A stretch of 64,000 nucleotides of DNA from Litoditis marina (taxonomy: Eukaryota; Nematoda; Chromadorea; Rhabditida; Rhabditidae). This document shows, one piece after another, positions 1 to 10,600 of this stretch. Where the stretch lies: assembly GCA_964036275.1 (NCBI GenBank), contig OZ038435.1, positions 124,001 through 188,000 of the forward strand, given 5' to 3'. Made by a program: the position numbers and the translations under genes. The stretch's first letter is position 1, and each line of letters starts with the position of its first letter. Below the pieces are notes generated by a model. It was not told the DNA's origin, made no database searches, and saw only the letters and a program-made list of their open reading frames with translations.

Positions 1-545
1 ACTACACTCGTACGCCAAATTTGGTACGATTTCATCCACTCTAAAAAAAACTGTCGCGTCGCGTGCAGCGCGCGCGTTTTTTTGAAAATTTGGATTGTAT
101 TTGACGTTATCAGATACTACTACACTCGTACGCCAAATTTGGTACGATTTCATTTATTCTGAAAAAAACTGTCGCGTCGCGTGCAGCGCGCGCGTTTCGT
201 CGAAAATATGAATTGTATTTGACGTTATCAAATACTACTACACTCGTACGCCAAATTTGGTACGGTTTCATCCACTCTAAAAAAAACTGTCGCGCCGCGT
301 GCAGCGCGCGCGTTTTTTCGAAAATTTGGATTGTATTTGACGTTATCAGATACTACTACACTCGTACGCCAAATTTGGTACGATTTCATTTATTCTGAAA
401 AAAACTGTCGCGTCGCGTGCAGCGCGCGCGTTTCGTCGAAAATATGAATTGTATTTGACGTTATCAGATACTACTACACTCGTTTGCCAAATTTGGTACG
501 ATTTCATCCACTCTGAAAAAACTGTCGCGTCGCGTGCACGCGCGC
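1..545. repeat. 118-bp CpG-rich satellite, about 4.6 units, continuing left of the window
   Basis: Imperfect copies start at about 1, 119, 237, 355 and 473. Every unit carries the palindrome CCAAATTTGG and a CpG-rich block (GTCGCGTCGCGTGCAGCGCG). Units 1, 3 and 5 resemble each other (CATCCACTCT) and units 2 and 4 resemble each other (CATTTATTCT), so the array has a 236-bp dimer as its higher-order unit. The open frames across it are a by-product of the repeat. Confidence 0.9.
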
Positions 546-814
546 GCGATAATTCATTGTGAATGTTTTTATATCTGGAATGCTTATCACATTTCGATCA
601 TTTTGAAAAAAAAATATTCAAAAACATTAAGTTTGAATGCGGAAAGTTGATAATCGTGAATGACCCGGCAAGGACACGCGGACAGCAAGGACAACACGGA
701 CAACAAGGACAAAAAAGACATATTGCATTGTATATAAGAGGCTGGGGAAAATTATACCCAATTCAAATTTTGCGCCTCCCCTTCAGCTTCCCAAAGAGGG
801 CATACGTACAATAT
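546..814. other. unassigned spacer
   Basis: No gene is visible. A short purine-rich stretch at about 663-720 repeats GGACA and AAGGACAAC imperfectly. The open frame over it has no recognisable domain. Confidence 0.5.
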
Positions 815-1258
815 GTACTTATTCATAAAAAAAGTGGGGGACCAACAGTTGTGTGATTTGTACGAGCTACCCAAGGACGGATGAACTTCCAGGGACACTG
901 CAACAAAAAGGGAAAAATATAGAGAGGATTGTTATGAAGTGGTGATACCACAAAAAGGGAAAAATATTTTGCTAACTAGTTCGCGGTTGATGACAAACCA
1001 CAGATAAATAATTGTCTCGACCACAGTAATCCCGCTCATTGTTTTCAAATTTCGCATCTGAATGGAAAAGCTGTGACTTGTGATCTACCACGAACTAGTT
1101 AGCAAAATATTTTTCCCTTTTTGTGGCATCACCACTTCATAACAATCCTCCCTATATTTTTCCCTTTTTGTTGCAGTGTCCCTGGAAGTTCATCCGTCCT
1201 TGGGTAGCTCGTACAAATCACACAACTGTTGGCCCCCCACTTTTTGATGAATTGTACA
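815..1258. mobile_element. long-arm foldback element (MITE-like)
   Basis: The arms 815-985 and 1088-1258 are near-perfect inverted copies of about 171 bp around a 100-bp spacer. Both contain the GTGGGGG/CCCCCAC block, AGGGAAAAATAT and ACTAGTT near the inner end. No transposase frame lies inside, so this is a non-autonomous foldback element. I could not identify a convincing target duplication. Confidence 0.85.
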
Positions 1259-1346
1259 CTTTTTGTAGACATTCCGGAGGCATGGCTGAATTTTCCACTG
1301 AAACTTAAAGGAAACTATATTTGCTTAGAAAAAAACATATGATAAT

Positions 1347-2207
1347 TTGACGTCATCTGGCCTTCAGAATCACAGAATATGACATGTTAAGATGAAGTTT
1401 CATCGTTGATAACCCACTTGCCAACTATTAACATCATTTGAAGAATAAATTGACGTCAACTTTGTACGTTTCTAATTTGACGTCATCTGACCTTCAGAAT
1501 CCCAGAATACGACAAGTTTAGATGGAGTTTCATCGTTGATAACCCACTTGTTAACTATTATCATCATTTGAAGAAATATTTGACGTTAACTTTGAACTTT
1601 TCAAAGATGCCGTCATCTGGCCTTCAGAGTCCTGATTGACGTCATGAATAGATTCCTTCATACCTGAACTAAAGTTACGATGGTATCCCATTTGAATTCC
1701 ATCAAAATCGGGCAGTGTTACCTTAGGTTACAAGACAGTTTGTGAGTTTGATTAAACGACCTGACAGAGAAAGCTAGAGAGTGCACTAAATGGAGAGACG
1801 CAGAGACATTTATTTCAAAAGGTGGTAACTTGGTGAAAAATGATGTTTTTCATAAAAAACTTTGCGCTCATTCAGGTTTTACACGAGTTCTATCAACACT
1901 CCAAATTTCAGCCAAACCTGTTCAGATGAGACAGAGATAGCATACCCCGCACAATGTGTAGGAAGAAAGGAAACACGACGGAAGTTGGCGCTCTGGATGA
2001 AGCGAAAACGTCATAACTTGGCGCAAACTCGACGGCTTTTGTTCAAATTTGGGACACAACTAGCCAATATGCTGTAGAAGATTTCCAAGTTATTAAAAGT
2101 TTAGTTTTGCAAATTCGAGCCTTTTTATGAGAGAACAAAAAAACGGAGGAGTGCATTTGCCGAACCAAAGACAAATCACGCACAGCGGTTCGCGCTGCGC
2201 GCGATTG
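1347..2207 (+). mobile_element. dispersed non-coding repeat, copy 1
   Basis: It begins with three imperfect units of about 126 bp built around TGACGTCATCTG and CAGAATC, then a unique part, and ends in the GC-rich hairpin sequence CGCGCTGCGCGCGATT. A diverged copy with the same order of blocks lies at 44584-45790 in the same orientation. No protein is encoded. Probably a non-autonomous DNA transposon; the class is not determined. Confidence 0.75.
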
Positions 2208-3445
2208 CAATAACATTTCTCAGGTGGACTTTAGTTTCCTGCATAGTACACTTTGAGCGGGTTACCTGAAGTTGTCCCAATGTGTTTAATAACATTTTTC
2301 AGTATATCGAATAAACGCTTCTAGTGGAATTTCTATTCATGAACTGGACAGACTTCATTCTGAGGTCATTTTCAAGGTAAATTCAAAGAAACCTTGACAT
2401 TGGGAAAAATATTCTTCCAACTCAACAGAATCTCGTGAAAGATTCGTGAGATGTTCATGAGCTGATTCCATGAACGATGAACTAGAGCTGGAACAATCAC
2501 AGATGTGGTGTATATAACAAATGGAATGAAGTCCAGCGAAACAAAAACAAATCTTGATTTTCTGAAGTACGATATATCACTGAATATTTCACGTAAATTT
2601 GGATCCAAAGCTGTTTCTTTGACAAAACCAACCTCTTTGAACCAGATGAATTTTTTAACCAGCCACTCAAACATCAACTATATTCCATAGGAGCTATCGA
2701 TGTGGGATTCGCGCCAAAAACCATTGATAGACCTGTTCACCGAAGTGCTAACGAAGAGCTGTAGACGTGCGTTTTCAGAAGCTCTTAAAGAAGGACGATC
2801 ATGTGGTCCAATCCTAACTCTTCAGTCCTTTCAACAGCAATACAATTTTTAATTACAGTTTAGAGGACCGTTGACACGGGATTGGTCCATATAATCGTCC
2901 TGCTTCAAGTTAAAAGATGAAGAGAAATAGGAATAGGAGTGGGTGGAGTACGCATTAACAATTCCATTGTTCTGCTGTGGTAGTTGTGTTTTGCTCTTGC
3001 AGTTATCACTTTAGATGTGTAGATCAGATCAGACTACAAAACAGACCTCTTTAGGTCAACTATTCATTAAACACTGTGGACAGGACAATGAAGTGATGTA
3101 TGTTTTATCTGAGTAGTTTATGAATTCCGAGACGAAATTGTTTGGATCAGTCGGGAACGCATCGTGCGAAAAATGTCAACTTTACTGATGCTGAACAACT
3201 GAATTCTCAATAAGGCTTCTCACAACGAAAATGAAAAGACCGCGACTGAATTCCAAAACGGAATAAAAACATCCGAACTCTTCAGAATGCATCAGAAATC
3301 GGGATGTCATGAGTTGGTTAAAGGAAGCAAAGTTTGACTTGGCCTTCGTTTCAATGTACAACACCTGTGCTATTGGATTGGTTCATGCCGCTCAGATACC
3401 TACATGGATTTGGTTGAACAGGTATAGTCTGTTTCATACGCACTG
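2208..3445. other. unassigned intergenic DNA
   Basis: No gene is supported. About 2790-2900 is an inverted, diverged copy of about 58035-58150 (shared GTTGACACGGGATTGGTCC), so part of this stretch is a dispersed repeat. Short open frames on both strands around 2372-2690 have no recognisable domain. Confidence 0.5.
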
Positions 3446-3553
3446 ACCCCCTATAGTGGGCGCCAAATTTATAAAGTTCGGTCTCTCGTCGGAATCGAAT
3501 CTGCGAGCAAAACATTGGTAACATGGCGCTAACCACTGCGCTATTATTGTTTG
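3446..3553 (-). repeat. tRNA-derived SINE or tRNA-like fragment
   Basis: On the minus strand there is a pol III A box TAGCGCAGTGG (3543-3533) and a B box GATTCGATTCC (3501-3491), 43 nt apart. A tail follows containing TATAAATTTGGCGCCCAC. The same tail and boxes recur at 44620-44715. The acceptor stem does not pair, so it is not a functional tRNA gene. Confidence 0.7.
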
Positions 3554-3600
3554 GAACTGGGTGTAGTTCCTATTCCCCCTTTATGCTCATTGCCACGCGG

Positions 3601-3826
3601 TGTCGCACGCTTCCCCATTTTGCGATTCCTTGCTTCCCCATTTGCGTTTCCTCGCTTTGTTTTTGTCTCACAGCTGTCTACAGCTGTTCGGTTTCTTGTA
3701 TTGTATCATCTGCATTCACACTATTTAAACAGTTCCGCCAGTAAATTAACGGAGTTCCCATTGTAAAGACATCGATAATAAACCAGTTTAAACCCAACGA
3801 TTGTTGAAGAGGTAGTGGTTGCTACA
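3601..3826 (+). repeat. 5' LTR of the BEL element
   Basis: 226 bp, TGTCGCACGC...GTTGCTACA, matching 13349-13574 except for one base near 3647. It contains the TATA-like TATTTAAA at about 3722 and AATAAA at about 3777. It is preceded by CGCGG. Confidence 0.92.
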
Positions 3827-4061
3827 TTGGTGCAATCGGCCCGACCCGAATCTTGGTCGTTCCCGCTTGGTTGAGACCAGGGTGAAGCAAAACTCACTCC
3901 GTCCACCTCGCCAGGAAGCCGGGTTGCTAATAGAGCTCCCGTACGCGAAGTGCCTCCTCTCCCATAGAGCAAGAGAAGAGAGAAATACCATCTCTATACT
4001 ACCTGTGGTAATAAACCACGAACGACGAAAGGTAACGACCTCGTCATAGCCAACTTGAACA
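3827..4061 (+). other. BEL leader with putative primer-binding site
   Basis: The sequence right after the LTR, TTGGTGCAATCGGCCCGAC, has the usual TGG of a primer-binding site one base in. The priming tRNA cannot be named without a tRNA set from this genome. The rest of the leader is untranslated up to the gag ATG at 4062. Confidence 0.6.
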
Positions 4062-5117
4062 ATGGCACTCATGCTATACCGAACATCGGTCAAGAGTGCG
4101 GCGAAAACAGTTACCGCACTGATGACTCACTACTCTGAATACACCAAACCAATCGAATTTCCTCAAACCAATATTGAGGATCTCCAAGAATATTGTCTCC
4201 AAATGGAGTCAGTATTGACAACGGCCAAGTCACAAATAGACTCTGAAACCAAAAAACTTCAAGCCCTGTTAGAGGCGATGCAAGATATTTACGCACAGTC
4301 GAAGTACAAAAAAGAGATACTTGCGGAAATCCAAGAAATCCAGGCAGAATCATCTTTTCCAGAGGTTCTAGCCACATCAAACGAAACTTTGTTGGCACTG
4401 GATACCAGATACAATGAAGTTCAATTCAAACTATCGTATGCCACTAGAATGGCACAAACCGACGCCAAAAGCAGAGAACAAACACGCGCATCTACGCCGT
4501 CAGAATCTAACGCGTCGTTTGACAGAACCATCATTCAGATGAAAAACGATATAGCCCAAGTTTTGGCAGGTGAAAATTCAAACACCGACGAACCACACCA
4601 CGTGCAGACACCGCCTCAAAATACGATACACAAACAACTCACAGGTAGAAGCGTAAAACCACCACAGCTATCTTTGCCCAAATTCAGAGGAAACTACGAA
4701 GAATTTCAAGAGTTTTGGTCAATCTATGATACTCTTGTACACAAAAGCACTGAGCTCAATGAAATTGAAAAAATGGTTCTGTTGAAGGACAGTTTGGTGG
4801 GCAAAGCCGCAATGGTAATAAAAGGCATTGAGATGGTGCCACGCAACTATGATTGGATGGTGAGCGTATTGAAAAAGAAATACACAAACAAAACGTTGAA
4901 CAGAGCAACAATCGTTCAAAAGCTGACCGAAATGAGAACAGCTGGCTCGAAAGCGGAAGAATGCAGTGAAACCCTTGACGAAATCAGAGCGTTATTAAAT
5001 CAAATGGTTTCAGCCGGTCACGATATTGCAAACTCAACTGATCCAATGTGGATAGAGACAATATACAAAAAATTCAAAGACCTGTGCTCACCAAAAACAG
5101 AAGCACAAAAGCAATGA
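4062..5117 (+). CDS. gag: BEL Gag, amino-terminal part (351 residues, frame interrupted)
   Basis: This is the structural protein of the element and forms the particle core. The ATG is the first in the leader. Residues about 1-130 are helical with heptad-like spacing. Residues about 205-310 hold the DUF1759-type Gag block beginning LPKFRGNYEEFQEFW and continuing with the KDSLVGKAA segment. The frame ends at 5117, but the zinc knuckles that normally follow in BEL Gag are in the frame starting at 5048. The natural continuation is therefore lost by a one-base frame change near the A6 run at about 5071-5076. That run could be a homopolymer error, a true mutation or a slippage site; mutation or error is simplest. 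This part lies outside the duplicated segment, so only one copy exists here. Confidence 0.88.
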   Translation: MALMLYRTSVKSAAKTVTALMTHYSEYTKPIEFPQTNIEDLQEYCLQMESVLTTAKSQIDSETKKLQALLEAMQDIYAQSKYKKEILAEIQEIQAESSFPEVLATSNETLLALDTRYNEVQFKLSYATRMAQTDAKSREQTRASTPSESNASFDRTIIQMKNDIAQVLAGENSNTDEPHHVQTPPQNTIHKQLTGRSVKPPQLSLPKFRGNYEEFQEFWSIYDTLVHKSTELNEIEKMVLLKDSLVGKAAMVIKGIEMVPRNYDWMVSVLKKKYTNKTLNRATIVQKLTEMRTAGSKAEECSETLDEIRALLNQMVSAGHDIANSTDPMWIETIYKKFKDLCSPKTEAQKQ

Positions 5118-5576
5118 AAGTAGATCAGTTACTTGATGATCTCGATGAAGAGATTTCAGCTCAAATATACCTCGAGAAACGACTCCATCCTACTCACAAA
5201 CGTCATGAAAATTCTTGTGAACAAAACCCAAACAATACAGCGAGTACAAAATGCGTGTTTTGTAATTGGAGTAATCACAGATTCGAGGAATGCCGTAACG
5301 TTAGTTTTCCAGGAAAGCGTCGAGATATCGTTCGCGAGAAAAAGTTGTGCTGGAAATGTCTTTCGGAAAATCACAGCTCATTCAACTGTAGCGCAGCTGA
5401 TTGTGACACATGTGGTCAAAATCATCACAAAGCACTCTGCATGGGCAAAACTCAAAAACGAGAAGATGGTCATATCAGAAACAGTTACATGGGTAAAGAA
5501 CGAAATAGCTCATATCGACCTTCACAGAATAATAACACACACCAATTCATGCAACAACAACAACAACAGCAGCAGC

Positions 5577-5611
<35 letters not shown>

Positions 5612-7624
5612 CCACAACAACGATTCCCACCGAGAAACGGCCCCTCGAACACAACGCCATTCCCACCACCTCAATTTCACCCACATATTGAGTTCACACC
5701 TGGGGTTCAGAACCAGTCTGCCGACACACATCAAATGGTGAATCACACCCATTTGACGCATCGGCGAGAGAACACACAATCGATTCTGATGACGGCTGAG
5801 GGTAATATCTACAACCACATGACTGGCAAGTTTGAACGCATGCTCTTCTTCTTCGACACAGGAGCACAGAAAAGTCTAATAGAAAAGAAAACATCACAGT
5901 TAATGGGTATGCCTGTGTTACAAACAGAAGAGTGTATTATGAGTGGGATTGGCGGTGTTACTGAGAAATTCGCTTCCAGGACCGTTCAGATGACCATCTG
6001 CACCGCATACGGACAGGAACTAAAAATTGAAATCAATACCAAGCCGATAATCACTTCTGGATTTAATTCCGTTCTCCTCACCAAAGAAGATACCAAATTC
6101 ATGTATAACAATGATATTTTCCTTTCAAATCAGAATGTACGCGGAGAAAAACAAATCCCGCATGTTCTGGTGGGTATTGACTTGTACAATCAATTCGTTC
6201 CGGATCCACGTACCATTCCTCTCCCATCAGGTCTACTAGTCGGAAAAACAATTCTGGGACAGTGCATTTATGGATTGGGCGTGATTGAAAAAAGCATGCG
6301 AAACAAACACGCGCAAGGATCGATGCACATCTGTAGCTTGATGAATACAACAGAGAAAAGTGAGACAGAAATGATAAAATCAATGTTCGAACTCGAAGGA
6401 ATAGGAATCGCTAAAGACGAATACAGCTCCACATCAAATGAGGTTGACCAATACTACGAAAACTACTCGAAGCAAATTGAATTGCAAGACGGTAAAATCA
6501 CCGCGCCATTCCCTTTGAAAGAAAACATAGTTACGTTGAAAGATAACTATCAAATGGCAATTTGTCGACTTCAATCCCTTCAAAAGAAACTTCGTGCAAA
6601 CCCAGAGCAGAAATATTGGTATCAGAAAATAGTGAGCGATTACGAGCGCGACGGAATAATTGAAACTGTCACCAACCAAGTAAGCGATTCTGCGGGAACC
6701 TACTATATGCCTCATTCTGGCGTATGGCGCGCACACAAGCCCAAACCCCTTCGCATTGTTTTTGACGCCTCCTCTCACCAACGAGGCGAACTCTCTCTCA
6801 ATGACACCATACACACAGGCGCGTCCTTTGTAAACAAAATTCATGACATACTGGTTGCTAGTCGAATACCGCAAGTAATATTGATCAGTGACATCGAAGC
6901 GGCATTCACACAAATCAGGCTAGTTGATCACCACAAAGACCTGTGTCGGTTTCTCTGGCTAAAAGATCTAGAATTGCCCGTCACAAAATTCAACCTCGTC
7001 GAATACCGCTTCACTCGTCTGCCATTTGGGATCACAGCGTCCCCCAGCATTCTCAACATGGCAATCGCAGCCTACTTGAAACTGAAAGACACGCCATTAG
7101 CCACTGAAATACTCAACAACATCTATGTGGACAACATTCTCATGACCGCCCAAAACGAAACCGACGCCATGCAAAAATATAACGAGTCAAAGCAGTTGTT
7201 TGCTGACGTTTCAATGAATCTGCGCGAATACATTTCCAATTCGAAGGCAGTCAACAACACCATACCTGATCATGACAAACTTCTTGTTGGCGCTATAAAA
7301 ATTCTTGGGGTTCCCTACAACACAGAGTCGGACTCCTTCTCCACTACAATAGAACTACAAAACCACACAGTTCTTACCAAGCGAACAATACTGAGCGAGA
7401 TTCATTCGGTATACGATCCTCTAGGATTCACAGCACCTCTACTTTTGAAACTCAAAATTCTCATGCGCGAGGTATTCGAAATGAAAGTGGGATGGAATGA
7501 CCCCCTACCATCTGCACTATGCGCTAAGTGGACTGCAGCTTGCAAAGAAGTGAACGAGGCACACGTATCGATTCCGAGACAAATCACATATGATGGGGTT
7601 AGAACATGTGTACAAGAACTATGA
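5048..7624 (+). CDS. pol: BEL Gag C-terminus, protease and reverse transcriptase (858 residues)
   Basis: This frame continues the element after the Gag break. The first roughly 10 codons of the open frame overlap the gag frame and are probably not a real start. Zinc-knuckle cysteines are CVFC at about residue 69, CWKCLSENHSSFNC at about 101 and CDTCGQNHHKALC at about 119. A polyglutamine tract encoded by CAA/CAG repeats runs over about 168-190. The DUF1758-type aspartyl protease has DTGA at about 269. The RT (with peptidase A17 type context) has RIVFDAS at about 570, LPFGIT at about 658 and the active-site box YVDN at about 692. The frame ends at TGA 7622-7624, and RNase H follows immediately in the same frame. 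RT and RNase H are normally continuous, so this stop most likely inactivates the copy unless it is read through. Confidence 0.9.
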
Positions 7625-10600
7625 GTGTTTTCGGACGCTAGCAAAGCAGCAACGGCAGCGTGTGTGTATCTGAAGAATCCTGAAGCAAATGCTATCAGCA
7701 GCTTGATCTCGGGAAAAGTCAAACTCTCCCCAGTACGAAAATCGCTCAGCACACCACGCCTAGAGTTAGTGTCAATACTTCTCGGAATGCGCTTGACTGA
7801 AACAGTAGTCAAAGCTATCGGAATGACCCAGTTATCGATCAACGTCGTAAGTGACAGCAAAATCGCACTGGCATGGTTGAAATATAAAAGAAAACTTCCC
7901 ACATTTGTCGCCAATCAAGTTGATAGGATTACAAAACTTCAACATGAACTAAAAAAACAACAACACAAAGTCAACCTTTTCCATGTTTTGACCGATTACA
8001 ACCCAGCCGATCTAGGCACGCGCGGGGCCACGAAAGATGAAATCAATCAGTCAGACTGGGTACAAGGGCCACGATGGCTAGTACTCAATCACAAACCCCC
8101 TTGGCCACTCACACCGATCGATGACATTTCCGAGGAAGAAAACTACATTGACACAAGAGAAAACACATCAAAAGTATGCTTGCAGATTGAGGAGCCTACA
8201 ACAGAACAGACCGAATCGTTTCTTGACCTATCCAAGTACAGTTCATATAAACGAGTTCTTCGTGTAATGGCACGTATAGGTAAAGGTTTACACCACTGGG
8301 TAACAAAAACAAACGCGAACAGACTTGAGCCGATTTCGTTGAACGTGATCCAACGGTTCACGCCCAACGCCATAATAGATTCCAGCGATATGATCAACAG
8401 CGAAATGATTATTTTGAGAACAGAACACAAACAATCCGATACCACAACACTTCAACAACGATTCCGCGACAAAACAGTCTTCAGAGATCTGAATGGAATC
8501 CTCCGATTTCGGTCTCGACTTCAAAACTCAGCTCTGTCTTTCGACACACAAAACCCAATTTTCATCGAGAAAAATTCCGAACTTGCCCGCCTTCTCTTGT
8601 TACACCAGCACTCGGAAAATGCGCATTGTGGAAAAAATCAGATACTGACACTCCTTCGTCAAAAATATTGGATCCCACAACCAAGCGCCGCAGTTCGAAA
8701 GATATTGCAATCATGCGTGACGTGCCAAAAAGTGCAAGGCCTACCCTTTGGTGCACCCATAATGCCCTCTTTACCTAGCGATCGCGTCAATCAAACAAAG
8801 CCGTTCGAAAACACCGGTACTGATTTCATAGGACCATGGACTTCCAAAGAAGGTAACAAAATGTACGTATGTCTTTACACGTGCCTAACTACAAGAGCCG
8901 TACACCTGGAGGTTGTTGAAGACCTCACAGCAAAAGCATTTCTACATTCGTTCATACGATTTGTATCACGAAGAGGAGTCCCCAAATTGATACGTAGTGA
9001 CAATGGTACTAACTACACTCTGGGAGAAAAGGTGGTGAAACTTCTGTTTGAAGAAAATGAATCAAACGACAAATCATTGATGAGTTACTGCGCAGAAAAT
9101 AACATTCAATGGATTTTCAACCCACCATCAGCTCCATGGATGGGCGGAGCTTGGGAACGCCTGGTCGGTTCAGTGAAACGCGCTCTTCAAAAAATGATGG
9201 GAAAGAAGCGCCTAACATTCATTGAAATGACAACTGTAATGACAAAAATTGAAGCGATAATCAATACGAGACCACTCACCAAGATCGATCCCACTGACCT
9301 GCAAAGCTACCCCATACGTCCAGTTGACTTTCTCACAACCAATCTAACGTACTCACTTCCACTCTGCACACAATCACAAAGCTGTGACGATCATGACTAC
9401 CACGACGAAACGATACAATCTGTAGAACAGGTTAGGGAAGCGCTCTCCTCCTCAGAAGCAATGGCCAGTACATTTTGGATGCGTTGGAATACTGAATATC
9501 TGACGGCACTGCGCGACATTCACAAAAAACAACTCAAGCAAGGTCGACACAAAGCCAGAAACATACCCGAAGTGGGCGAGATAGTCCTCGTCGAACATGA
9601 CATGATCCCACGTGGATGTTGGTCATACGGACGCATAACAGAAATAAAAAGGAGCTCAGAACAATTGGTACGATCCGCAGTCGTACGTATGCCCTCCGGC
9701 ACAGTTCTACATCGTCCAATCAATAAACTGTTCCCACTGGAAATTCGTAGCGTACTGGAGTCCGCCCGCCTAGCATCCGACAATCACACCGATTCTCACC
9801 AGCCATCATCAGACTGCCAACAGCGCAGCCCCGATCTCGACAAAACTTCAAATACCGCACAGACAGAACCAACCCCTCTACCAAATAGAGTGCAACCACC
9901 ACGGACATCCAAAACGAACGCTTACCGCTTTGTAGAAGAATTCGAACGCAGCCTAGATGACGACCCATCCGCTCACATGCTACATCTGACTAACAATGTT
10001 CCAAACAAGTTCACTATCATAACACTTCTGACGCTATCTATGCTTCTGAGTAACACAGCCAGTGCATTCACCACCGAAAAGTTAGTCACGTGCAAAACTG
10101 GCACCGTGACTGTGAGACCCGGCAAGTTCAACTTTCTGCTGTGCTTTGATGATACATGTCGCAATTTCGCCAGCAATCACACGTCGCTCATTTACCAACT
10201 TCCAGCCACTCCACTCAACTACTGGACCAACGTTACGGTTCAAACCCCGATAACACGAGACACAACTCTGTGCGCACCACCTGACTACTGCACATCTTCC
10301 AGTACGTTGCTTTCCAAGGCTCTTCTCGGCAATCCCTACTGCTGGCCCGTCGGAGCAATTGTTTCAGCAACCATTTTTCTCTACATTGCAGCGCTACTAG
10401 CTCTCATCGCCTGCTGGTTGGTTAGATGGCCCCTCACTCGCACACGAGTTAACAACGACAACGACGAAGAAAGACCGACAGCCCCAATCCCGAAAGATAC
10501 TACACCTCAGTTTTGTCTTCGCTCGTTCCAGCCTATGCCACTTGTTCGACCATCTACAATTATGAGTTGTCTCTCCATCTGTACTCTCTTTTCGCTCACA

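Noticed and set aside
5133..5741. 202-residue plus frame with an asparagine run
   Set aside because: Out-of-frame reading of the polyglutamine part of the BEL Gag-Pol frame.
6434..6913. 159-residue minus frame
   Set aside because: Antisense shadow of the BEL RT frame with no domain.
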